Source: Actinoallomurus soli
GTDB lineage: Bacteria; Actinomycetota; Actinomycetes; Streptosporangiales; Streptosporangiaceae
Length of the DNA stretch: 64,000 bases
Direction of reading: 5' to 3'
NCBI RefSeq assembly: GCF_024055715.1
Contig: NZ_JAMXMV010000006.1
Location: 186,001-250,000, forward strand
Shown: one piece after another, positions 48,870 through 57,718 of the stretch
How the letters are laid out: each line of letters starts with the position of its first letter
How positions within the stretch are numbered: position 1 is the stretch's first letter
Position numbers and translations under genes: made by a program
The notes under the pieces: model-generated
What the model saw: the letters and a program-made list of their open reading frames with translations, nothing else
Told to the model about the DNA's origin: nothing
Databases searched by the model: none

Positions 48870-51682
48870 CCGAGATCACGGAAGCGCTGCCAGGGCCGTT
48901 CGGGGCGCTCCGCTCGCAGTTGCTGGACGCGGCGGCGGCGTTCGCCGGGGCCGGAGAGGGCGCCGGCGGCGCGGATCCGGTGTCCGGCATCCTGGCCGGC
49001 ATGGTCGACGACGTCGACCGGGCGCTGCGCGAGGAGCTGGAGATCTTCCCGGTCTGCCACCACTCGCCGGCGTCGGCGCTGGCCATGGCGCGGCGGCTGC
49101 GCGAGAAGCGGCCCGCCGTCATCTACCTCGAACTCTGCGAGGACCTGCGGCCGCTGCTCGACGAGCTGCGCAACTGCCGGCTGCCCGTCGCGCTGCAGGC
49201 GTTCGCCACCGAGCTGGAGGACTTCCCGGCGGAATGGTCGCCGCTCAGCGTGGTGGCGCCCGTCACCGAGGCGTCGGCCGAGTACCAGGCGATCGCGTAC
49301 GCCCTCGACACGCCCGGCGTCGAGCTGGTGCTGGTCGACCGCTCGACGGACCACGTCTTCCAGTGGGAGCCCCGTACCCCGCCCGAGCCCGAGCCCGCGG
49401 CGGACGGCGGCGAGGGCGCGGCGCTGCACGGTGACGCGGTCGGCATCGAGATCGGCGACCTGCGGCCGAGGTTCGCCGAGCTCGAGGCGCACCTGCTGCA
49501 CCACGGCAAGGTCCGGCACTGGTCCGAGTGGTGGGACCAGTACGTCGAGCAGCCGCTGGTGGGCGCCGACCATGACACGTACCGCCAGGTCATGGTGTTG
49601 ATCGGCAGTCTCTTCCGGCGGCTGCGCCCGGAGCGGGACGCCCGGAACGACCGGGACGAGGACCGCGAACGCTACATGTGGACCCGCATGCGCGAGCACC
49701 TCGCCGCCTCCGGGGCCGACCCGGCGCGGTGCCTGTACGTCTGCGGCGCGTTCCACGCGGCCAGCCGCGTCGAGCAGTTCGGCCTGCGCGCCGACGCGCC
49801 GTACGAGATCACCCCGCGTACGGCGACCCGCTGGCAGTACGGCCTGATCCCCTCCAGCCACTCCGCCATCGAGGCGCAGTTCGGCCTGGCGCCCGGGTCG
49901 GTGTCGATCGCCGCGGCCACGTGGTCGAAGGCGCTGCAGGGCAGCGGCGTCACGCCGTACCGGCTGAAGGGGCAGGAGGGGGCGAAGCCGAAGGCCGTAC
50001 GGGCCCGGCGGGCTCCCGATCCGGGCGGGCCGGTCGCGGACCGGCTGTCCGGGTTCCTGTCCCGGCCGCCCGCCCCGAACGGTCTGGACGAGGACGAGCT
50101 GCTGGGCTGGTGCGTCGACATCGTCCGGCTGGCCCGGCGCAACGGCTACCTCGCGAGCACGGCCGACGCGATCGCGGTGTACGAGACGTCGGTCCTGCTG
50201 GCGGGCCTGCGCGGCCGGGGCCGCCCCACGCCGTACGACTTCCAGGACGCGGCGGTCACCTGCATCGAGAAGGACACCGTTCCGGGCCGCCGGGACGTGC
50301 GCCGGCTGTGCGAGATCCTGCTCGGCGGCGACCGTGTCGGGCAGGTCGGCTACGAGTCGCTCCCGCCGCTGGCCCGTGACGTGCTCGACCGGCTGGAGCC
50401 GCTGGGGCTCGACCTCGCCAAGCGCACGATCCAGCGCGCCCTGCTCGACCTCGACGCGAACCCGGAGCTGCGGCCCTGCTCCGACCTGCTGTGGGTGCTG
50501 CGCCGCCTGCTGCCGGACAACGCCGTACGCCCCATCATGGGGTCGCGGCGGCTCGGCGAACGCCCCATCCAGGAGAGCTGGGACCTGGACCTCGGCCGCC
50601 ACCAGCGGTCGATCGTCGAGCTCGGGTACGAAGGCGTCACGATCGAGCAGGTCCTCGAACACCGGCTGCGCCGGACGGTCGCGGATCCGAAGGCGACCGC
50701 CGCGGCGGCGCTGGCGGCCGTGGAGGACGCCATCCTCTATCTCGGCGGCGGCCGGATCGCCGACGACCTCGGGAACCGCGCGGTCGAGCTCCTCGCCGCC
50801 GAACGCACCGTGGACGACGCGCCCGACGTGCTGCGCCGGATCCGCCGGCTGCTCGCGTACTACCGCACCACCCGGGCCGACCTGCCGAAATGGTGTGAAC
50901 GCTTCGTCACCGCCGGATACGCGCACTACTGCACGCTGCTGCCGACCGCGTTCCTGGACGAGGACACCGGCGTCCGGCAGGTGGCGGCCATGCTGGGCTT
51001 CCTGTTCAGCATGGAGAGCCTCGCGCTGTCGCTCGGCTGCGATCACTCCCAGCTCGAACTCGCCGTACGCCAGTCGCACCCGGAGGCGCCGGCCAGGATC
51101 GCGCTGCTGTGGGCGGCCCGGTCGCAGCTCGGGCTGCTGCCGGTGGCCGAGCTGCGCGCGCGGTACGACGAGCTGCTGGCCAACCCGCTCGTCGTCCCGT
51201 CGATCCCGCTGTACCTCAGCGGGTTCGTCCAGGCGCTCGAGCCGGTTCCGTCCCTGGCTCCCGTCGTCGTCGAGGTGATGTCGAAGGCGTTCGCCCGGTT
51301 GCCCGATCCCGTCCTGCTCCCCTGGCTCCCGAAGCTGATCACCACGCTGCGGGACGAGGCGGCCGAGCTGGTGCCGGTCCTCGTACGGGAGGCAGGCCGG
51401 ATGCTCCCGGCCTCCCTGCCCGCCGTCGACGCCTGGGTTCCGCCGTGGTCGGCGCGGCGGCCGGCCGCGCCGGCATCGGCTCCGGTTCCGGCGTCGGCCC
51501 GTGCGGTGGCGGACCTCGTGGCCGCTCACCCGGCGGCGTGCGACGCCGTGGCCGGACTGCTCGGTCACGACGCCGGATGGCGGCCGGCCGCCGGCGGGGG
51601 CGGCGACGACCGGGTCACCGGCCTGCTGGCCGCCCACGGCGACACCGCTCACGCCGTGGCGGCGCTCCTCGGGAGAGCGTGA
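48866..51682 (+). CDS. DUF5682 family protein
   Basis: Protein of 938 residues, the largest of the operon. The N-terminal ~310 residues contain FPVCHHSP (His65-His66), IYLELCED (Glu89, Glu92) and YVCGAFHA (293-298). This spaced His/Glu/GxxH pattern recalls the TraB/TIKI/ChaN fold of putative metallo-hydrolases; that is my inference. The rest (~400-938) is mostly helical repeats with several Arg/Leu-rich segments. DUF5682 proteins accompany MoxR-vWA-SWIM clusters (YehM in E. coli). The last 34 bases overlap the convergent deacetylase gene. Confidence 0.85.
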   Translation: MTEITEALPGPFGALRSQLLDAAAAFAGAGEGAGGADPVSGILAGMVDDVDRALREELEIFPVCHHSPASALAMARRLREKRPAVIYLELCEDLRPLLDELRNCRLPVALQAFATELEDFPAEWSPLSVVAPVTEASAEYQAIAYALDTPGVELVLVDRSTDHVFQWEPRTPPEPEPAADGGEGAALHGDAVGIEIGDLRPRFAELEAHLLHHGKVRHWSEWWDQYVEQPLVGADHDTYRQVMVLIGSLFRRLRPERDARNDRDEDRERYMWTRMREHLAASGADPARCLYVCGAFHAASRVEQFGLRADAPYEITPRTATRWQYGLIPSSHSAIEAQFGLAPGSVSIAAATWSKALQGSGVTPYRLKGQEGAKPKAVRARRAPDPGGPVADRLSGFLSRPPAPNGLDEDELLGWCVDIVRLARRNGYLASTADAIAVYETSVLLAGLRGRGRPTPYDFQDAAVTCIEKDTVPGRRDVRRLCEILLGGDRVGQVGYESLPPLARDVLDRLEPLGLDLAKRTIQRALLDLDANPELRPCSDLLWVLRRLLPDNAVRPIMGSRRLGERPIQESWDLDLGRHQRSIVELGYEGVTIEQVLEHRLRRTVADPKATAAAALAAVEDAILYLGGGRIADDLGNRAVELLAAERTVDDAPDVLRRIRRLLAYYRTTRADLPKWCERFVTAGYAHYCTLLPTAFLDEDTGVRQVAAMLGFLFSMESLALSLGCDHSQLELAVRQSHPEAPARIALLWAARSQLGLLPVAELRARYDELLANPLVVPSIPLYLSGFVQALEPVPSLAPVVVEVMSKAFARLPDPVLLPWLPKLITTLRDEAAELVPVLVREAGRMLPASLPAVDAWVPPWSARRPAAPASAPVPASARAVADLVAAHPAACDAVAGLLGHDAGWRPAAGGGGDDRVTGLLAAHGDTAHAVAALLGRA

Positions 51683-52410
51683 TCGCGTAGCGGGCCCACC
51701 GCCAGGCCCTGCTCCCGTACCTCCTCCAGGAGCGGAGGCAGCGCGCCGAGCGTGTTCCGCCACGACTCCGGTGCCGACGTGCAGTCGGAGTCGTGGAGGA
51801 GCACGGTCGCTCCCCCGTCGAGATCGCGGGTGACGGTCGCGAGGACGGACGCCGGGGTGGCCGCCCGCGTCCAGTCGCGGCCCCAGTTCGTCCAGAGCAC
51901 CGGCGTGAGGCCGAGCCGGCGCGCCGCCCGCAAGGCGGACGAGCTCAGCACCCCGTACGGCGGCCGGTACCAGCGCGGCAGCGTCCCCGTGACATCGACG
52001 ATCGTCTCCACGGCCCTGGCCAGGTCGTCGTACGTGGCGGCGGGCCCGCGCAGCAGCATGCAGCGGTGCTCCCAGCCGTGCACCGCGATCTCGTGTCCGG
52101 CGTCGACCAGTTCCCTCCCCACGTCCGGCGCCTCGACGAGCATCCGGCCGAGGAGGAAGAACGTCGCCGTCACCTCGTACTCGCGCAACGCGGCGAGGAA
52201 CGCCGGGGTCGAGCGCGGGTCCGGCCCGTCGTCGAACGTGAGCGCCACATGACCCGGGTCGCCGACGCCGGCCAGGTTCGGCAGCAGGCGGCGGCGCAGG
52301 GGACCGATCGACGTGATCGCCGGTGCCGCGTGCGCCGCGGCCAGGACTCCGGCCGCGGCCAGGGTGGCCCGCGGGCCCGGCAGGGCCCGGCGGAGACGGA
52401 GGACGCTCAT
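51649..52410 (-). CDS. Polysaccharide deacetylase (NodB domain)
   Basis: Protein of 253 residues. An N-terminal hydrophobic stretch (TLAAAGVLAAAHAAPAI) may be a membrane anchor. NodB motif 1 is ALTFDDGPD (Asp60, Asp61), and motif 2 is VHGWEH (His111, His115), the metal ligands. Motif 3 is RWYRPPYG, followed by the LLHDSD motif. It probably removes N- or O-acetyl groups from a surface glycan. It overlaps the upstream glycosyltransferase gene by 4 bases and the DUF5682 gene, on the other strand, by 34. Confidence 0.9.
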   Translation of the reverse strand: MSVLRLRRALPGPRATLAAAGVLAAAHAAPAITSIGPLRRRLLPNLAGVGDPGHVALTFDDGPDPRSTPAFLAALREYEVTATFFLLGRMLVEAPDVGRELVDAGHEIAVHGWEHRCMLLRGPAATYDDLARAVETIVDVTGTLPRWYRPPYGVLSSSALRAARRLGLTPVLWTNWGRDWTRAATPASVLATVTRDLDGGATVLLHDSDCTSAPESWRNTLGALPPLLEEVREQGLAVGPLRDHALPRSAATA

Positions 52411-53573
52411 CGGGACGCCTCCGCCGCCACGGTGAGCTCAGGCGCGCCCGCCGGCCCCCGGCCCGCGGCCACCGTCGCGCTCCGCCCGGCCGCGAGAGCG
52501 GTGACGATCGACGCCGGGTCCGCCGCGACCGCGCCGTCCACCGTCCGGGGGCCGGTCAGTGCCGTGAACAACGCCTCGGGGAGCCCGTCCGCGTGGCGTG
52601 CCCACGGTGCCCAGCCGGCCTCCTCCAGAACGGCGGCGTTCGCCCGGCCGTGGCCGGGGAGGCAGCGGTAACTGAGCACGGGCAGTCCGGACGCCAGCGC
52701 CTCGAGGGAGCTGAGACCACCGGCGTTCTGCACCACGACGTCACAGGCGCGCATCAACGCGGGCATGTCGTCCACCCAGCCCAGGGCGATGCCCGTCCCG
52801 GACCGGGTGAGCTTCTCGCGCAGCGCCGTGTTACGGCCGCACACCACCAGCGGAGTCACCAGCCCGGTCGCGGCGACGTCGGACACGGTGGCCGCGACGT
52901 CGCCGCTGCCCCAGGACCCTGCGGTGATCAGAGCCAGCCGTTCGCCGTCCGGCAGGCCGAAGTGCAGCCGCGCCATCTGTCGCTCGATGACGGACGATGG
53001 CGGCCTGAACCCGGGGCGGACGGCCGGCGCGCACACCCGTACGTCCGCGGCGCCGAGCCGATGGGCCTCGGCCGCCGTCAGCGGGTGCAGCGCGAGATGC
53101 ACGTCCACCCCCTCGGCCACCCAGAGCGGGTGCACGGACAGGTCGGTGAGGTACGTGACGACCGGCGCCCGCAGCACGCCGCGCCTCCGCAACCGGCCCA
53201 GCGCCTGGCTCGCGAGCGGGTAGGTCGAGACGATGGCGGCCGATTCCGGAGCGGCCGTACGGGTGATGCGACGCGCGGCGAGGCCGCTCAGGGCCCGCAC
53301 CGCCGCCGCGAGGTTCCGCCGCCGGTCGAGGGCGGTGAACAGCCGTTCCCAGCTCTCCGGCGCGGCGCGCAACTGCACGGCGTAGGTCTGCCGGAGCAGC
53401 CGTCCGAGCGAGGCGGGGAGCAGGTCCAGGAAGTCATGGCGGTCGACGGAGAACCCGGCCGCGCGGAGCCGCCGGGCCAGCTCGTCCGCCGCGCCGTCAT
53501 GGCCGGCGCCGACACTCGCCGAAACGATCGTGACGTGGCGGCCGCCACCGGAGCGGATGAGGGAGGTGTTCAC
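52407..53573 (-). CDS. Glycosyltransferase of the MurG/diacylglycerol synthase type
   Basis: Protein of 388 residues. The N-terminal motif VTIVSASVGAGHDGAADEL is the glycolipid synthase signature. The C half holds ALITAGSWGSGDVAATV and the donor-site segment CDVVVQNAGGLSSLEALASGLPVLSYRCLPGHGRANA. By analogy it transfers a sugar from a nucleotide donor to a lipid or polyprenyl acceptor at the membrane. It forms a two-gene operon with the deacetylase, so the product may be a deacetylated glycolipid. Confidence 0.86.
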   Translation of the reverse strand: MNTSLIRSGGGRHVTIVSASVGAGHDGAADELARRLRAAGFSVDRHDFLDLLPASLGRLLRQTYAVQLRAAPESWERLFTALDRRRNLAAAVRALSGLAARRITRTAAPESAAIVSTYPLASQALGRLRRRGVLRAPVVTYLTDLSVHPLWVAEGVDVHLALHPLTAAEAHRLGAADVRVCAPAVRPGFRPPSSVIERQMARLHFGLPDGERLALITAGSWGSGDVAATVSDVAATGLVTPLVVCGRNTALREKLTRSGTGIALGWVDDMPALMRACDVVVQNAGGLSSLEALASGLPVLSYRCLPGHGRANAAVLEEAGWAPWARHADGLPEALFTALTGPRTVDGAVAADPASIVTALAAGRSATVAAGRGPAGAPELTVAAEASR

Positions 53574-53675
53574 TGCGCGATGCCTGCCTATGTCGTGGTG
53601 GTGTCCCGGCCTCGCCGGCCGGATCTCAGGGGAGGGACGTCAGAGGCGCCGGGCGTACGACCGGCGGGGAGGGAT

Positions 53676-53780
53676 GGTCAGGACCGCCGGGGAGGGGCGG
53701 TCAGGACCGGCGGGGAGAGGAGGTCAGGACCGGCGGGGGCGGTCAGGACCCGCGGGGAGAGGAGGTCAGGACCGGCGGCC
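53676..53780. repeat. Short GC-rich tandem repeat
   Basis: Five copies of GGTCAGGACCGGCGGGGAG-like units starting at 53676, 53699, 53722, 53741 and 53764 (spacing 23, 23, 19, 23). It lies just past, and slightly into, the end of the next minus-strand gene. Confidence 0.75.
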
Positions 53781-54170
53781 GCCCCGGATGCGGAGGCGTC
53801 CGCACGCGTCGCCGCGGTGGCTGACGCGAACGGTCGTGAACCGGCCGTGCGCGACGGCCAGCCAGCAGAACCCGCCGACCAGGAGGACGTCGGCCGGGCA
53901 CCGGCGCGTCCAGCCCGCGAACAGCACGTCGGGGAGGGCCGTGGCGGCCGGAAGCCGGCCCCAGGCGACGGCGCACGGGCCGCCCGGGGAGACGCCGCGC
54001 CGGGCGCCCCGCAGGGTCTCCGGCGCCACCGGCGTCTCGACGACGACGTCGACCAGCGTCTCCGCGTCGTACACCTCCAACGCGGGTCGTCCCGCCGAGC
54101 TCCGGCCGAGCCGGACCGTCCACGGGGTGCCGGTCAGCCGGCTGTCGACGGGCGTCGCGCTGGTGGCCAT
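53766..54170 (-). CDS. Hypothetical protein
   Basis: Protein of 134 residues, beta-rich in appearance, with three cysteines (CAVAW, RRCPAD, GFCWLAV). No membrane helix or known motif. The final residues are encoded by the tandem repeat, so the C terminus may vary between strains. I do not recognise a family. Confidence 0.5.
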   Translation of the reverse strand: MATSATPVDSRLTGTPWTVRLGRSSAGRPALEVYDAETLVDVVVETPVAPETLRGARRGVSPGGPCAVAWGRLPAATALPDVLFAGWTRRCPADVLLVGGFCWLAVAHGRFTTVRVSHRGDACGRLRIRGGRRS

Positions 54171-54364
54171 GGGGGTGGATCTCCTTCCGCGCCCGGTCCT
54201 CCGGGCACGGATCCAGCGTCGCGGCCGGAGCCCGCGAGGTCAGTAGCGCGACCACCCGATCATGGGTGGCACCAGTTGCACCCCCGCACCTCATGCCTGC
54301 TCCAGTCAGGCCCCTGACCTGGTCGAACGGAGGCGGCCGAGGCGTGCGTCGTTAGACTCTCGGC

Positions 54365-54961
54365 GTGATCATCCCGACGGACGAAGAGATCCGCGCGCTG
54401 CACGAGAGGCACGCGCCCACGGAGGCGGCCTTCGAACTCGTGTACACGCACTGCGAGATCGTGTGCGGGATCGCCGAGCAGCTCCTGGCCGATGGTGACC
54501 CCGGCGTCGACGCGGGCCTCGTACGCGCCGGCGCCCTGCTGCACGACATCGGCGTCTACCGCCTGTACGACGACGCGGGACGGATCGACCACGCGGACTA
54601 CATCCGGCACGGTGTGCTCGGCCACGAGCTGCTGAGGGACGAAGGGTTCCCCGAGGTGCTGTGCCGCTTCTGCTCCTGCCACACCGGGGTGGGCATCACC
54701 CGGGACGACGTACGGAACCAGGGGCTCCCCCTCCCCGCCGCCGACTACGTGGCGGAGTCACGGGAGGAGGAGCTCGTCATGTACGCCGACAAGTTCCACA
54801 CCAAGAGCGACCCGCCGGCCTTCCTCTCGGCCGCCTCCTACGCCGCCCGGCTCCGCCGGTTCGGGGAGGACAAGGTCGCGCGCTTCGAGGCGATGAGCGA
54901 GCGCTACGGAACGCCCGACCTCGCGCCGCTCACCGCCGCGTACGGGCACACCGCCGCGTGA
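54365..54961 (+). CDS. HD-domain phosphohydrolase-like protein
   Basis: Protein of 198 residues. His29, the HD pair His60-Asp61 in ALLHDIGVYR, a second His in HGVLGHELLRDEG, then CSCHTGVG and a late Asp in MYADKFHTKSDP complete an HD metal site. Proteins of this size often hydrolyse nucleotides or phosphoesters; the substrate is unknown. ATG at 54365 follows GTG 54362 with no strong ribosome site. Confidence 0.83.
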   Translation: MIIPTDEEIRALHERHAPTEAAFELVYTHCEIVCGIAEQLLADGDPGVDAGLVRAGALLHDIGVYRLYDDAGRIDHADYIRHGVLGHELLRDEGFPEVLCRFCSCHTGVGITRDDVRNQGLPLPAADYVAESREEELVMYADKFHTKSDPPAFLSAASYAARLRRFGEDKVARFEAMSERYGTPDLAPLTAAYGHTAA

Positions 54962-55061
54962 CGGGTCAGGGGGACCACGCCGCGTAACGAGGTCGCGCGC
55001 ACGGCAGCGCGCCAGGCGGACGGCGCCCTCAGGGCGTCGGTGCGCTCGGGCGGCCGGGGCG

Positions 55062-55712
55062 TCAGGCGGGCTGCGCGGGTTTGCGGACGAGGAGGTGGCC
55101 CTGCAGGAACCTCTCGTTGTCGCGTGGCTCCCGGCGCATCCGGGCCAGCTCCACCAGCCCGGCCTCGCGCGCCAGGGCCGCGACGTGGTCGATGGACAGC
55201 CGGTAGGCCGTGGTCACCTTGTGGTCGAAGGGCACGGCCGGGTCCGGCGAGTCGTCGTCGGTCGTGAAGAACCCGAGCAGCAGGTGACCGCCCGGGGCCA
55301 GCACCCGGCCGAACTCCGCGAACACCGTGGGCAGCTCCTCCGGCCGCATGTGGATGACGGAGTACCAGGCGAGCACCCCGTCCACCGAGCCGTCCGCCAG
55401 GTCCAGGGCGGTCATCGACCCTTCCTCGAACCGCAGGCCGGGGTGGTCCCGGCGCGCCAGCTCGATCATCGTGGGCGAGAGATCGATTCCGAAGGCGGAG
55501 GCGCCGAGCGAGTGCAGGTGGGCGGTCAGCCGACCGGGGCCGCACCCGAGGTCCGCGACCTGCCCGCCGCCGGCCCGTACGAGCTCGGCGAAGGCTCCGA
55601 TCATCGCGCGGTCCAGTGGAGAGTCGTCGAGGACGTTGCGGAAGGTATCGGCGTACAGGACGGCGACGGAGTCGTACGCCGTCCGGGTCGTGTCCAGGGA
55701 GGGTTCGATCAT
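55062..55712 (-). CDS. Class I SAM-dependent methyltransferase
   Basis: Protein of 216 residues. The SAM motif I is VADLGCGPGRLTAHLHSLGA, followed by GIDLSPTMIELAR and the motif-IV-like VDGVLAWYSVIHMRPEELP. The C-terminal LVRKPAQ tail is typical of small-molecule methyltransferases. Acceptor unknown. ATG 55712 gives the usual N terminus; the longer open frame upstream is not similar to the family. Confidence 0.87.
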   Translation of the reverse strand: MIEPSLDTTRTAYDSVAVLYADTFRNVLDDSPLDRAMIGAFAELVRAGGGQVADLGCGPGRLTAHLHSLGASAFGIDLSPTMIELARRDHPGLRFEEGSMTALDLADGSVDGVLAWYSVIHMRPEELPTVFAEFGRVLAPGGHLLLGFFTTDDDSPDPAVPFDHKVTTAYRLSIDHVAALAREAGLVELARMRREPRDNERFLQGHLLVRKPAQPA

Positions 55713-55765
55713 GGTGGACGACCCTAACCTCCGGCGGGCGCCCGTACGGCCGTATGGAGCGGTGG

Positions 55766-56161
55766 TCAGGATTCCGCGATGACGACGAGGTAGCCGTCGG
55801 GGTCGCGGAGCCAGATCTCGCGGTGGCCGGCGTTCGGATTGACGTGGACGTCCGTGACGACCTGTGCGTCCACGGCCCGGACGCGCCGGACCGCGGCGTC
55901 GAACTCGGCCGTGGCGAACCACAACGCGACGCCGTTGCCGACCGGCCGATCGGGGTCCGCGAGCGGGCCGTGGTGGTGCCCGACCTCGAGCCGGTGCAGC
56001 TGCATGACCAGGTGGCCGTCCACCAGCAACTGCTCGTACTCGGAGCCGCCGTGGCCGCTGGTCGCGCCGAGTACCCGGCCGTACCAGCGGCTGGAGCGCT
56101 CGACGTCCACCACGGAGATCATCGGCTGGGGTCGCATGCCCGTGATCGTCTGCTGCGTCAT
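55766..56161 (-). CDS. VOC (glyoxalase/bleomycin-resistance) superfamily protein
   Basis: Protein of 131 residues with paired beta-alpha-beta-beta-beta modules: PMISVVDVERSSRWYGRVLGA, LLVDGHLVMQLHRLE, then ALWFATAEFDAAVRRVRA and REIWLRDPDGYLVVIAE. Histidine and glutamate at the usual metal positions are present (QLHRLE, GYLVVIAE). It could be an isomerase, dioxygenase or drug-binding protein. ATG 56161 is the likely start. Confidence 0.82.
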   Translation of the reverse strand: MTQQTITGMRPQPMISVVDVERSSRWYGRVLGATSGHGGSEYEQLLVDGHLVMQLHRLEVGHHHGPLADPDRPVGNGVALWFATAEFDAAVRRVRAVDAQVVTDVHVNPNAGHREIWLRDPDGYLVVIAES

Positions 56162-56249
56162 GATCCGACCATGCCGGTACGGCCGCGGTCCGGGCTTGGA
56201 CGAATGGGAGAAGGCCGGGCGCCGCGGCGAGGGACTCGGCGCGCGGGTG

Positions 56250-56696
56250 CTACTCGGCGGGATTCCGGCTGAGGACCTCGGTGATCTCGTCACGGAACTC
56301 GGCGCCGGCGAGGTTGTCGCCGTAGTCGCGCGAGTGGACGATCAGGCCGTCCCTGACCCGGACCACCATGATGTACGAGAAGACGAACGACCGGCCTGAG
56401 CGGGTCATCGTCCCGTGCAGGTCGTACTCGGCGACGATCACCTCCGGGTCCTCGGTCTGCCGGAGCACGACCGAGTCGACCTTGGTGAAGCGGCGTGCCG
56501 GGGCGACCGCCTTGAACCGGGCTCGATGTCCCTCGCGGCCCTCGAACCGCTTCGGGACTCCCGGCGGCGCGAACGGCAGCTCGATGACGGAATCCGGCGC
56601 GTAGAGGTCGGCGAGGTCGTCCCAGGCGTTGTCGGCGGAGGCGCGGAGGAAGCGCTCGACGGTCTCTCGGGGCGTGGCGGTGGTCGCTGTGGGCAC
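56250..56696 (-). CDS. NTF2-like/SnoaL-like protein
   Basis: Protein of 148 residues with the cone-shaped NTF2 pattern: TVERFLRASADNAWDDLADLYAPDSVIELPFAP, a charged middle and VVRVRDGLIVHSRDYGDNLAGAE. Members include small cyclases, isomerases and dehydratases. GTG 56696 has AAGGAG 6 bases upstream. Divergent from a TetR-type regulator, with a palindromic operator between them, so it is the probable target of that regulator. Confidence 0.85.
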   Translation of the reverse strand: MPTATTATPRETVERFLRASADNAWDDLADLYAPDSVIELPFAPPGVPKRFEGREGHRARFKAVAPARRFTKVDSVVLRQTEDPEVIVAEYDLHGTMTRSGRSFVFSYIMVVRVRDGLIVHSRDYGDNLAGAEFRDEITEVLSRNPAE

Positions 56697-56720
56697 GGAA
56701 GACTCCTTCCTTCTTCGAGG

Positions 56721-56760
56721 AACGTCTAAAATCGGAGTGGTCGCTCCGATTGGAGACGTT
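56721..56760. promoter_or_regulatory. 40-base palindromic operator
   Basis: Nested inverted repeat. Outer arms are AACGTCT (56721-56727) and AGACGTT (56754-56760); inner arms are AATCGGAG (56730-56737) and CTCCGATT (56744-56751). It lies between the divergent NTF2-like and TetR genes and is probably bound by the TetR protein. Confidence 0.8.
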
Positions 56761-56831
56761 ACGGAACAGCTACTCCGGTTGTCAACGGGCGCGGCGCCGG
56801 GTGCCGACGCGTCGGCGGGAAGAGGTGGGGC

Positions 56832-57641
56832 ATGTCGGGAGGCGGCGACCGTACGGCCGGTGAGCGGCGGGCGGATGCCCGGCGTAACCGCGCTCGCGTG
56901 CTGTCGGTCGCCGAGGAGTCCTTCGCGGCCGGCGGGCTCGCGGTGCCCCTCGGCGAGATCGCCCGGCGGGCCGGAGTCGGGCCCGGAACGGTCTACCGGC
57001 ACTTCGCGAGCAAGGAGGCGTTGTTCGAGGCGGTGGTGAGCGACCGGATCGCCCGGCTCGTCGACGACACCTGCGCCCTCGCCGTCGGCGAAGAGCCCGG
57101 CACGGCGTTCTTCGCGGCGTTCGACATGATCGTCCGTCAGGTCGCGGTCAACAAGGCGCTCTGCGATGCGCTCACGGCCGGATCGGGACGGGTGATGACC
57201 GTGGCGCCGCACCTCGGGGAGCGGTTCCGCGCGGCCCTGGCCGCGCTGCTCGACCGGGCACAGCGGGCCGGCGCCGTCCGTGCCGACGTGACCGTGGACG
57301 ACGTTCAGCGCCTGGTGCACGGCTGCGTGCGGATGGAGTCCGAAGGGCCGACGGGGCGGCCGACCGCGATCGTCTGCGACGGGCTCCGGCCCACGGCCTC
57401 CGATCGGCTCACCGGACTCCCGCCCGTAACGGAACACCCGGCCGATGCGCGTAACGAAACTCGACCGATGGCGTCCGTCGGGTCACGGCACGGTGCGACG
57501 GCGCCCCGGTGCGCCGAGTGCGGCGGGCCGATCGTGACCGCGCGCACCGGAAGGCCCGCGCGGTTCTGCGGGGCGGCCTGCCGGCAGAAGGCGCACCGCC
57601 GCCGCGCGCGGAACACCGACCGGCCGCCGCGGACCGGCTGA
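56832..57641 (+). CDS. TetR-type regulator with C-terminal Cys4 segment
   Basis: Protein of 269 residues. The N-terminal helix-turn-helix is LGEIARRAGVGPGTVYRHFASKEALFEAVV (~40-69). A ligand-binding helical domain follows to ~165. The C-terminal ~45 residues hold Cys227, Cys230, Cys246 and Cys250, then an Arg-rich end, looking like a small zinc knuckle. TetR proteins usually end near 190-200 residues, so this is an addition. A stop/start shift near ~180-210 cannot be excluded. Confidence 0.85.
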   Translation: MSGGGDRTAGERRADARRNRARVLSVAEESFAAGGLAVPLGEIARRAGVGPGTVYRHFASKEALFEAVVSDRIARLVDDTCALAVGEEPGTAFFAAFDMIVRQVAVNKALCDALTAGSGRVMTVAPHLGERFRAALAALLDRAQRAGAVRADVTVDDVQRLVHGCVRMESEGPTGRPTAIVCDGLRPTASDRLTGLPPVTEHPADARNETRPMASVGSRHGATAPRCAECGGPIVTARTGRPARFCGAACRQKAHRRRARNTDRPPRTG

Positions 57642-57718
57642 GCGGCTGCGGGCCGACGGATCCGCCGTGCCCGCCGGAACGGGCGTCGGCGGCGGACGCC
57701 ATGGGACGTGGCACGGGC

